Below, piece by piece: positions 57,266-64,000 of a stretch of DNA of 64,000 nt; positions within the stretch are counted from its first letter, which is position 1; every line of letters begins with the position of its first letter. The notes beneath the pieces are model-generated. The model was not told the DNA's origin. It did no database searches and was given only the letters and a program-made list of their open reading frames with translations. This DNA comes from Brevundimonas sp. M20 (lineage in GTDB: Bacteria; Pseudomonadota; Alphaproteobacteria; Caulobacterales; Caulobacteraceae). The translations under genes and the position numbers were made by a program. Location of the stretch: NCBI RefSeq assembly GCF_006547065.1, contig NZ_CP041243.1, forward strand, positions 1,131,001-1,195,000. The letters run 5' to 3'.

Positions 57266-57562
57266 GCGGAAAACCCCGCCCCGACACAGTTTCGCCGCTT
57301 GACGAACGGGGACTCAATCGGCATAAGCGCCCACTCTTGTTGGACCGGCTGTGCACCTCCGGGTGCAGACGCGGTTCGCAAGAACGACCTGAGTGCCTGT
57401 TCTTTGCAGTTTCTTGGGACTCCAACGGCCTTCGCGGGGTACTGCGTGGGCCGATCGTTTTTGCGGACGTGCGTACTCTGAAGGCTTTCTGGCCTGAAGA
57501 CCTCCGGTCTTTGAAATGGTTCACAGGGACGCAGGTTCGCCTGCTTGGGAATAACAACCGAT
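57266..57562 (+). promoter_or_regulatory. Promoter region and leader of the S10 operon
   Basis: The promoter is at 57299-57327. The leader of about 230 nt contains a hairpin TGCACC-TCCG-GGTGCA (57352-57367) and a second AAGACC-TCC-GGTCTT (57497-57511) about 50 nt before rpsJ. In E. coli the S10 leader is the target of L4 autoregulation; whether it works the same way here is unknown. Confidence 0.55.
57299..57327 (+). promoter_or_regulatory. Promoter of the S10 operon
   Basis: TTGACG (57299-57304) and CATAAG (57322-57327) are separated by 17 bp. Confidence 0.6.
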
Positions 57563-57868
<306 letters not shown>

Positions 57869-57889
57869 AGAAGAAAGAGGCGGGATCCG

Positions 57890-58645
57890 ATGCGCACGGG
57901 CGTGATCGCCAAGAAGCTGGGCATGACCCGCGTGTTCGCCGATGACGGCGCGCACGTTCCGGTCACTGTGCTGCAGCTCGACGGCTGCCAAGTCGTCGGC
58001 CAACGTACCCAGGAGCGTGACGGCTACGTCGCTCTCCAGCTGGGCGCTGGCACCAAGAAGGCCAAGAACACCAACAAGGCTCAACGCGAAGCTTTCGCGA
58101 AGCTGGAAGTGGAGCCGAAGGCCTATGTGACCGAGTTCCGCGTTGACGCGGACGCCCTGGTCGAAGTCGGCGCCGAGTTCTCGGCTGACCACTTCGTCGC
58201 GGGCCAGAAGGTCGATGTCCAGGCCGAGACCATCGGCAAGGGCTTCGCCGGCGCCATGAAGCGCTGGAACTTCGGCGGCCTTCGCGCCACCCACGGTGTG
58301 TCGGTTTCGCACCGCTCGCACGGTTCGACGGGTAACCGTCAGGACCCGGGCCGGACGTTCCCCGGCAAGAAGATGGCCGGCCACCTCGGCCAGGAAGTCG
58401 TCACCACCCAGAACCTGACCGTCTTCCGCGTTGACGCGGAACGCGGCCTGATCCTGATCAAGGGCGCTGTCCCCGGTCACGAAGGCACGTGGGTCAAGAT
58501 CCGCGACGCCGTGAAGAAGGCCCGCCCGGCTGAAGCCCCGTTCCCCGGTGGCGTGAAGTCGTCGGCCGCTCCGGCTGCTCAACCCGCTGAGACCCCGGCT
58601 GAAGAAGCTCCGGCCGTCGAAGCGACCGAAGGCGGTGAAGCGTAA
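57890..58645 (+). CDS. rplC: Ribosomal protein L3
   Basis: The 251-residue protein [16 protein letters not shown]... has the conserved loop that reaches the peptidyl-transferase centre ([20 protein letters not shown]). About 30 extra C-terminal residues are Ala/Pro/Glu-rich ([16 protein letters not shown]), a tail seen in other alphaproteobacteria. Its stop overlaps the rplD start (TAATG). Confidence 0.97.
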   Translation: MRTGVIAKKLGMTRVFADDGAHVPVTVLQLDGCQVVGQRTQERDGYVALQLGAGTKKAKNTNKAQREAFAKLEVEPKAYVTEFRVDADALVEVGAEFSADHFVAGQKVDVQAETIGKGFAGAMKRWNFGGLRATHGVSVSHRSHGSTGNRQDPGRTFPGKKMAGHLGQEVVTTQNLTVFRVDAERGLILIKGAVPGHEGTWVKIRDAVKKARPAEAPFPGGVKSSAAPAAQPAETPAEEAPAVEATEGGEA

Positions 58646-59283
58646 TGAAACTCTCGGTCATCAAACTCGACGGCAAGGCCTCGGGCGACGTTGAACTGTC
58701 GGACGCCGTCTTCGGCATCTCCGACATTCGCGGCGACCTGCTGGCCCGCTACGTCAACTGGCAGCTGGCCAAGCGCCGCGCCGGCACGCACAAGGTTCAA
58801 ACCCGCAACGAGAACTCTCGTACGGGCAAGAAGATGTACAAGCAGAAGGGCACCGGCGGCGCCCGTCACGGTTCGCGCCGTGCGCCGCAGTTCGTCGGTG
58901 GTTCGCGCGCTTTCGGTCCGGTCGTTCGCTCGCACGCCTATGACCTGCCCAAGAAGGTCCGCGCCCTGGCCCTGCGTCACGCGCTGTCGTCGAAAGCCAA
59001 GGCCGGTTCGCTGGTCGTGGTCGACACCGTCGCCGTGAAGGAAGCCAAGACCGCCTCGCTGCGCGAAACCTTCGGCAAGCTGGGCTGGACCAAGGCTCTG
59101 ATCATCGCTGGTCCGGAAGTCGACGTGAACTTCGGCCTGGCCGCTCGCAACATCCCGCACATCGACGTGCTGCCGAACGCCGGCCTGAACGTCTATGACA
59201 TCCTGCGGGCCGACAAGCTGGTGCTGACGAAGGCTGCTGTTGAAGCCATCGAAGCCCGCTTCGCGAAGAAGGAGGCCGCGTAA
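58645..59283 (+). CDS. rplD: Ribosomal protein L4
   Basis: The 212-residue protein has the conserved tunnel loop [20 protein letters not shown] and [16 protein letters not shown]. In E. coli it also represses the S10 operon. Both ends overlap neighbours by one base, indicating coupled translation. Confidence 0.97.
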   Translation: MKLSVIKLDGKASGDVELSDAVFGISDIRGDLLARYVNWQLAKRRAGTHKVQTRNENSRTGKKMYKQKGTGGARHGSRRAPQFVGGSRAFGPVVRSHAYDLPKKVRALALRHALSSKAKAGSLVVVDTVAVKEAKTASLRETFGKLGWTKALIIAGPEVDVNFGLAARNIPHIDVLPNAGLNVYDILRADKLVLTKAAVEAIEARFAKKEAA

Positions 59284-59588
59284 TGGCCGGCGCTCAACCG
59301 ACCGCGCGTCACTACGACACCATCCTGGCTCCGGTGATCACCGAGAAGGCCACGATCCTGTCGGAACAGAACAAGGTCGTCTTCCGCGTCGCGGAAAACG
59401 CCTCGAAGGACGAGATCGCCGCTGCGGTCGAGGCCCTGTTCAAGGTCAACGTGCTGAAGGTCAACACCCTCGTTCAGAAGGGCAAGACCAAGCGTTTCCG
59501 CGGCATTCTTGGCCGTCGGGTCGACATCAAAAAAGCGATCGTGACGCTGGCTGAAGGCCAGTCGATCGACGTCACCACGGGGCTCTAA
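59283..59588 (+). CDS. rplW: Ribosomal protein L23
   Basis: The 101-residue protein includes [20 protein letters not shown] and ends with a basic loop and strand ([20 protein letters not shown]). It sits at the tunnel exit and docks trigger factor and SRP. Confidence 0.97.
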   Translation: MAGAQPTARHYDTILAPVITEKATILSEQNKVVFRVAENASKDEIAAAVEALFKVNVLKVNTLVQKGKTKRFRGILGRRVDIKKAIVTLAEGQSIDVTTGL

Positions 59589-59592
59589 GCAC

Positions 59593-60426
59593 ATGGCTTT
59601 GAAGACCTACAATCCGACTTCGCCGGGCCGTCGCGCCCTGGTGCTGATCGACCGCTCGGAGCTCCACAAGGGCCGTCCCGAGAAGTCGCTGACCGAAGGC
59701 CTGACCAAGTCGGGCGGTCGTGGTCAGGGCGGTCGCATCGCTGTCCGCTTCCGCGGCGGCGGCGCCAAGACCCTGTACCGCAAGATCGACTTCAAGCGTC
59801 GCAAGTTCGCCTCGGCGACCGTCGAACGCCTGGAATACGATCCGAACCGCACCGCCTTCATCGCCCTCATCACCTATGAGGACGGCGAGAAAGCCTACAT
59901 CATCGCGCCGCAACGCCTGAAGGCGGGCGACACGGTGGTCGCTGGTGAAAAGGTCGACGTGAAGCCGGGCAATGCGATGCCGCTGCGCTCGATCCCGGTC
60001 GGCACGATCATCCACAACGTCGAAATGAAGCCGGGCAAGGGCGCCCAGCTGGCCCGCTCGGCCGGCGCCTACGCCCAGCTGGTCGGCCGCGATCAGGGCT
60101 ACGCCCAGATCCGTCTCGGCTCGGGTGAGCTTCGCATGGTCCTGGACGGCTGCATGGCCACGGTGGGCGCGGTTTCGAACCCCGACCACATGAACCAGAA
60201 CCTCGGCAAGGCCGGTCGCAAGCGTCACATGGGCTTCCGCCCGCACGTCCGCGGCGTCGCCATGAACCCGATCGACCACCCGCACGGTGGTGGTGAAGGC
60301 CGGACCTCTGGTGGTCGCACCCCGGTTACGCCGTGGGGCAAGGACACCAAGGGCACCCGCACCCGCAAGAACAAGGCGACGGACAAGTACATCATCCGTA
60401 CCCGTCACGTTAAGAAGGCTCGCTAA
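59593..60426 (+). CDS. rplB: Ribosomal protein L2
   Basis: The 277-residue protein [17 protein letters not shown]... contains the conserved [19 protein letters not shown] with the histidine near the peptidyl-transferase centre. It begins four bases after rplW. Confidence 0.98.
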   Translation: MALKTYNPTSPGRRALVLIDRSELHKGRPEKSLTEGLTKSGGRGQGGRIAVRFRGGGAKTLYRKIDFKRRKFASATVERLEYDPNRTAFIALITYEDGEKAYIIAPQRLKAGDTVVAGEKVDVKPGNAMPLRSIPVGTIIHNVEMKPGKGAQLARSAGAYAQLVGRDQGYAQIRLGSGELRMVLDGCMATVGAVSNPDHMNQNLGKAGRKRHMGFRPHVRGVAMNPIDHPHGGGEGRTSGGRTPVTPWGKDTKGTRTRKNKATDKYIIRTRHVKKAR

Positions 60427-60429
60427 CCG

Positions 60430-60708
60430 ATGGCCCGCTCCTCCTGGAAAGGCCCGTTTGTCGACGGGTATCTGCTCAAGAAGGCCGACGCCGTTCAGAC
60501 GTCGGGCCGCAAGGATGTGATCAAGACCTGGTCGCGCCGCTCCACCATCCTGCCGCAGTTCGTCGGTCTGACGTTCGGCGTCCACAACGGCCAGAAGCAC
60601 GTGCCGGTGATCGTCTCGGAAGAGATGGTCGGCATGAAGTTCGGCGAGTTCGCCCCGACCCGGAACTTCCCGGGCCACGCGGCGGACAAGAAGGCCAAGA
60701 GGAAGTAA
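60430..60708 (+). CDS. rpsS: Ribosomal protein S19
   Basis: The 92-residue protein [20 protein letters not shown]... is a small-subunit head protein. The segment [20 protein letters not shown] is typical. It follows rplB by 3 bp. Confidence 0.98.
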   Translation: MARSSWKGPFVDGYLLKKADAVQTSGRKDVIKTWSRRSTILPQFVGLTFGVHNGQKHVPVIVSEEMVGMKFGEFAPTRNFPGHAADKKAKRK

Positions 60709-60711
60709 TCC

Positions 60712-61092
60712 ATGGCCCAGACCAAGAACCCCCGCCGGGTCGGCTCGACCGAAGCCCGCGCCAAGCTGGTGAACGTCCGGATCAGCCCGCAAAAGCTGAA
60801 CCTGGTCGCCGCCTCGATCCGCGGTCTGCCGGTGCAGAAGGCGCTCAACGAGCTGGAATTCAGCCGTAAGCGCATCGCCACCGACGTCCGCAAGGTCCTG
60901 TATTCGGCGATCTCGAACGCCGAGAACAACCACAACCTCGACATCGACAACCTGGTCGTCGCCGAGGCCTTCGTGGGCAAGAACCTGGTGATGAAGCGTT
61001 TCGCGAGCCGCGCTCGTGGTCGCTCGTCGCGCATCCTGAAACCGTTCAGCGAGATCACCATCGTGGTCCGTGAAGCCGGCGAGGCCGCCTGA
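60712..61092 (+). CDS. rplV: Ribosomal protein L22
   Basis: The 126-residue protein has the tunnel beta-hairpin near its C terminus ([20 protein letters not shown]), a region where insertions alter macrolide response elsewhere; none is seen here. Its stop overlaps the rpsC start. Confidence 0.97.
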   Translation: MAQTKNPRRVGSTEARAKLVNVRISPQKLNLVAASIRGLPVQKALNELEFSRKRIATDVRKVLYSAISNAENNHNLDIDNLVVAEAFVGKNLVMKRFASRARGRSSRILKPFSEITIVVREAGEAA

Positions 61093-61847
61093 TGGGTCAG
61101 AAAATCAATCCGATCGGTTTCCGCCTCGGCGTGAACCGCACGTGGGACAGCCGCTGGTTCGCCGACGGTGCCTCCTACGCCCGCCTGCTGCACCAGGACC
61201 TGAAGCTGCGCGAGTGGCTGAAGGAGCGTCTGCAAGCCGCCGGCGTGTCGCGCATCATCATCGAGCGCCCGCACAAGAAGTGCCGCGTGACGATCTACGC
61301 CGCCCGTCCGGGTGTCGTGATCGGCAAGAAGGGCGCCGACATCGAGAAGCTCCGCAAGGACATCTCGGCCCGCACTGAAGGCGAAGTTCACCTGAACATC
61401 GTCGAAGTCCGCAAGCCGGAAACCGACGCTCAGCTGATCGCCGAGAACATCGCGCAACAGCTGGAACGCCGCATCGCCTTCCGTCGCGCCATGAAGCGCG
61501 CGATGCAGTCGGCCATGCGTCTGGGCGCCAAGGGTGTCCGGATCAACGTTTCGGGTCGCCTCGGCGGCGCTGAAATCGCCCGTATGGAATGGTACCGCGA
61601 AGGTCGCGTGCCGCTTCACACCCTGCGCGCCGACATCGACTATGGCTTCATCGAAGCCAAGACGACCTACGGCATCATCGGCGTGAAGGTCTGGGTCTTC
61701 AAGGGTGAGGTGCTCGAGCACGACCCGATGGCCCAGGACAAGCGCTGGGCCCAGGAAGCCTCGGGTCCGTCGTCGAACGAAGGCCGTGAACGTGGCCCCC
61801 GCGGTGATCGCGGCCCGCGTCGCGACCGCGGACGTGGTGAGAACTAA
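61092..61847 (+). CDS. rpsC: Ribosomal protein S3
   Basis: The 251-residue protein [20 protein letters not shown]... has a KH domain with [19 protein letters not shown] and the C-terminal S3 domain. An Arg/Gly-rich tail ([20 protein letters not shown]) extends beyond the usual end. It contributes to the mRNA entry helicase. Confidence 0.97.
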   Translation: MGQKINPIGFRLGVNRTWDSRWFADGASYARLLHQDLKLREWLKERLQAAGVSRIIIERPHKKCRVTIYAARPGVVIGKKGADIEKLRKDISARTEGEVHLNIVEVRKPETDAQLIAENIAQQLERRIAFRRAMKRAMQSAMRLGAKGVRINVSGRLGGAEIARMEWYREGRVPLHTLRADIDYGFIEAKTTYGIIGVKVWVFKGEVLEHDPMAQDKRWAQEASGPSSNEGRERGPRGDRGPRRDRGRGEN

Positions 61848-61850
61848 GTC

Positions 61851-62291
61851 ATGCTGCAACCGAAAAAGACCAAGTACCGCAAGGCCTTCAAGGGCCGGAT
61901 TCACGGTTCGGCCAAGGGCGGCTTCTCGCTGAACTTCGGCTCTTACGGCCTGAAAACGGTCGAGCCGGAACGCATCACCGCGCGTCAGATCGAGGCGGCT
62001 CGCCGCGCGATCACCCGCCAGATGAAGCGTCAGGGCCGCGTCTGGATCCGGGTGTTCCCGGATCTGCCCGTCACGGGCAAGCCGGCTGAAGTCCGGATGG
62101 GTAAGGGCAAGGGCGCCGTGGACCACTGGGCCGCGCGTTGCCACCCGGGCCGCATCCTGTTCGAAATCGACGGCGTGCCGGACGATGTGGCGCGTGAAGC
62201 GCTGCGTCTCGGCGCCGCCAAGCTGCCGGTCCGCACCAAGGTGGTCACCCGCCTTGACGCCGGCATCGCTCATGTGGAGGCCGCTGCCTGA
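61851..62291 (+). CDS. rplP: Ribosomal protein L16
   Basis: The 146-residue protein [20 protein letters not shown]... contacts A-site tRNA. The conserved arginine region [20 protein letters not shown] is present. The stop overlaps the rpmC start. Confidence 0.97.
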   Translation: MLQPKKTKYRKAFKGRIHGSAKGGFSLNFGSYGLKTVEPERITARQIEAARRAITRQMKRQGRVWIRVFPDLPVTGKPAEVRMGKGKGAVDHWAARCHPGRILFEIDGVPDDVAREALRLGAAKLPVRTKVVTRLDAGIAHVEAAA

Positions 62292-62488
62292 TGACCAAGA
62301 TCGCCGATCTCCGGTCGCAAACCGCTGACCAGCTGTCCGACGAGCTGCTGAAGCTCAAGAAGGAACAGTTCAACCTGCGCTTCCAGGCCGCCACCGGCCA
62401 GATGGAAAAGACCCACCGGGTCTCGGAAGTGCGCAAGGACATCGCCCGCATCTCCACGCTTCTGCGTGAGAAGCGCGCGGCTGTTTAA
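62291..62488 (+). CDS. rpmC: Ribosomal protein L29
   Basis: This 65-residue helical-hairpin protein includes [20 protein letters not shown]. It neighbours L23 at the tunnel exit. Confidence 0.96.
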   Translation: MTKIADLRSQTADQLSDELLKLKKEQFNLRFQAATGQMEKTHRVSEVRKDIARISTLLREKRAAV

Positions 62489-62498
62489 GGAAACGAAG

Positions 62499-62750
62499 AT
62501 GCCGAAGCGAATTCTCGAAGGCGTGGTCGTCTCCGACAAGGGCGACAAGACTGTCATCGTCAAGGTCGAGCGCACCCTGCTGCACCCGGTCCTGAAGAAG
62601 ACCGTCCGTCTGTCCAAGAAGTACCACGCTCACGACGAAGCGAATGCCCTCAAGGTCGGTGACCTGGCCCGCATCGTCGAGTGCGCCCCGAAGTCCAAGC
62701 TGAAGCGCTGGGAAGTCCTGTCGGACGCCTCGGCCGCCTCGGCCTCGTAA
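62499..62750 (+). CDS. rpsQ: Ribosomal protein S17
   Basis: From ATG 62499 (AAGGAAACGAAG upstream) the protein has 83 residues, [20 protein letters not shown]..., an OB-fold rRNA-binding protein of the small-subunit body. The frame is open 11 codons upstream into rpmC, but that is not conserved sequence. Confidence 0.96.
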   Translation: MPKRILEGVVVSDKGDKTVIVKVERTLLHPVLKKTVRLSKKYHAHDEANALKVGDLARIVECAPKSKLKRWEVLSDASAASAS

Positions 62751-62768
62751 GAAGAAGGATCGGATCCC

Positions 62769-63137
62769 ATGATCCAGATGCAAACTAACCTGGAGGTGGC
62801 CGACAATTCGGGCGCTCGCCGGGTCATGTGCATCAAGGTGCTTGGCGGCTCGAAGCGCCGCTACGCCTCGGTGGGCGACACCATTGTCGCCTCGGTGAAG
62901 GAAGCGATTCCGCGCGGCCGCGTGAAGAAGGGCGACGTCGTTCGCGCCATCGTCGTGCGCACCGCCAAGGACATCATGCGCAAGGACGGCTCTGTCATTC
63001 GTTTCGACAAGTCGGCCGCCGTCATCGTCAACAAGCAAAACGAGCCTGTCGGCACCCGTATCTTCGGGCCGGTTCCGCGCGAACTGCGCGCCAAGAACCA
63101 CATGAAGATCATCTCGCTGGCTCCGGAGGTCCTGTAA
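62769..63137 (+). CDS. rplN: Ribosomal protein L14
   Basis: The 122-residue protein [20 protein letters not shown]... is a near-invariant large-subunit protein at the subunit interface, full length here. Confidence 0.98.
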   Translation: MIQMQTNLEVADNSGARRVMCIKVLGGSKRRYASVGDTIVASVKEAIPRGRVKKGDVVRAIVVRTAKDIMRKDGSVIRFDKSAAVIVNKQNEPVGTRIFGPVPRELRAKNHMKIISLAPEVL

Positions 63138-63139
63138 CC

Positions 63140-63448
63140 ATGGCCGCCAAGATCAAGAAGGGCGACAACGTCGTCATCCTGACCGGCAAGGACAAGGGCC
63201 GTACCGGCCAGGTCCTGAAGGTCCTTCCGACCGAGAACCGCGTCGTCGTGCAAGGCATCAACATGGTGCAGCGTCACACGCGTCCGACCCAGGGCGACCC
63301 CCAGGGCGGTATCAAGAACAAGGAAGCCTCGCTTCACCTGTCGAACGTCGCGATCGCCGACGCCAACGGCAAGGCGACCCGCGTCGGCTTCAAGGTTGAA
63401 GAGGGCAAGAAGGTCCGCTTCGCCAAGACGACGGGAGACGTCATCTAA
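63140..63448 (+). CDS. rplX: Ribosomal protein L24
   Basis: The 102-residue protein [20 protein letters not shown]... has a KOW motif at its N terminus and is an early assembly protein near the tunnel exit. ATG 63140 follows the rplN stop by 2 bp, and its stop overlaps the rplE start (TAATG). Confidence 0.97.
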   Translation: MAAKIKKGDNVVILTGKDKGRTGQVLKVLPTENRVVVQGINMVQRHTRPTQGDPQGGIKNKEASLHLSNVAIADANGKATRVGFKVEEGKKVRFAKTTGDVI

Positions 63449-64000
63449 TGGCCGACACCAAGTACACCCCGCGGCTGAAGACGGAATACAACTCGCGCAT
63501 CCGCGGCGAGATGAAGACCAAGTTCGGCTACACGAACGAGATGCAGATCCCCAAGCTGGACAAGATCGTCCTGAACATGGGTATCGGTGAAGCTGTCGCT
63601 GACTCCAAGAAGGCCACCGCGGCCCTCAAGGATCTGACCGCCATCGCCGGTCAGAAGGCTGTGCCGACCAAGGCCCGCAACTCCATCGCCGGCTTCAAGC
63701 TGCGCGAAGGCATGGTTGTCGGCGGCAAGGTCACGCTGCGCGGCGACCAGATGTACGAGTTCCTGGACCGGTTCATCACGATCGCGCTGCCGCGCGTGAA
63801 GGATTTCCGCGGCCTCAAGGGCACTTCGTTTGACGGTCGCGGCAACTACGCCACCGGTCTGAAGGAGCACATCGTGTTCCCGGAGATCAACTACGACCAG
63901 ATCGACCAGATGTGGGGCATGGACATCATCGTCTGCACCACGGCCAAGACCGACGAGGAAGCCAAGGCTCTCCTCGCCGAGTTCAAGTTCCCGTTCGTGA
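63448..64000 (+). CDS. rplE: Ribosomal protein L5 (cut by window end)
   Basis: The first 184 codons are present ([20 protein letters not shown]...), including [17 protein letters not shown] and [20 protein letters not shown]. The frame is still open at the window end, probably within one or a few codons of the stop given the usual length of about 185. It binds 5S rRNA. Confidence 0.97.
   Translation, partial: MADTKYTPRLKTEYNSRIRGEMKTKFGYTNEMQIPKLDKIVLNMGIGEAVADSKKATAALKDLTAIAGQKAVPTKARNSIAGFKLREGMVVGGKVTLRGDQMYEFLDRFITIALPRVKDFRGLKGTSFDGRGNYATGLKEHIVFPEINYDQIDQMWGMDIIVCTTAKTDEEAKALLAEFKFPFV

Overview
The window is about 65% GC, bacterial, and most consistent with an alphaproteobacterium of the Caulobacterales, probably Brevundimonas or a close relative. 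This rests on gene content and style: a GapR (DUF2312) chromosome protein, a TacA-like sigma-54 regulator, large TonB-dependent receptors, a 41-residue zinc-free L36, a MoxR ATPase, and an rplJL / rpoBC / str / S10 ribosomal region broken up by unrelated genes. No phage, insertion sequence or CRISPR array is visible; the mobile-looking material consists of short palindromic repeats.

Layout. 1-3.9 kb: 5' part of a TonB-dependent receptor (minus strand) preceded by a good Fur-box match, then two glycosyltransferases. 4.0-13.3 kb: an acetate or carboxylate locus. A DcaP-like porin and acetyl-CoA synthetase overlap on the minus strand; a LuxR-type response regulator (CrbR-like) is divergent from them; a symporter-histidine kinase hybrid (CrbS-like) converges on the regulator; an MHS-family transporter follows. 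A 16-bp element occurs in identical form in front of the porin-acs pair and in front of the transporter, which suggests one regulon. 13.6-20.4 kb: tRNA-Ser(CGA), a degenerate-Nudix regulator with an HD phosphohydrolase, a lipoprotein, a MoxR ATPase, a repeat-rich gap, a lytic transglycosylase, an unusual 77-nt tRNA-Cys(GCA), a small membrane protein and rpmJ. 20.5-27.7 kb: gapR, a small basic protein, a TonB-dependent receptor with a poly-glycine stretch, an NtrC-family regulator and a DUF4153 membrane protein.

28-64 kb is the transcription and translation core: rplJ-rplL, then rpoB-rpoC after an interruption by two tandem M61 peptidases and an FKBP lipoprotein; then rpsL-rpsG-fusA-tuf after two related proline-rich membrane proteins; then the S10 operon (rpsJ rplC rplD rplW rplB rpsS rplV rpsC rplP rpmC rpsQ rplN rplX rplE, the last cut by the window end) after about 8 kb of envelope genes (L,D-transpeptidase, SGNH hydrolase, CelD-type acyltransferase with a cupin, a GIN-domain protein, an outer-membrane beta-barrel, a secreted protein). 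Four ribosomal promoters of the TTGAC/TATA type and several structured leaders can be read directly.

The two observations I rate highest are the non-canonical tRNA-Cys with enlarged anticodon and T arms, and the shared operator that ties the CrbS/CrbR-like pair to porin-acs and to the transporter. Everything here was read by eye; functional names rest on recognised motifs and family resemblance, not on searches.
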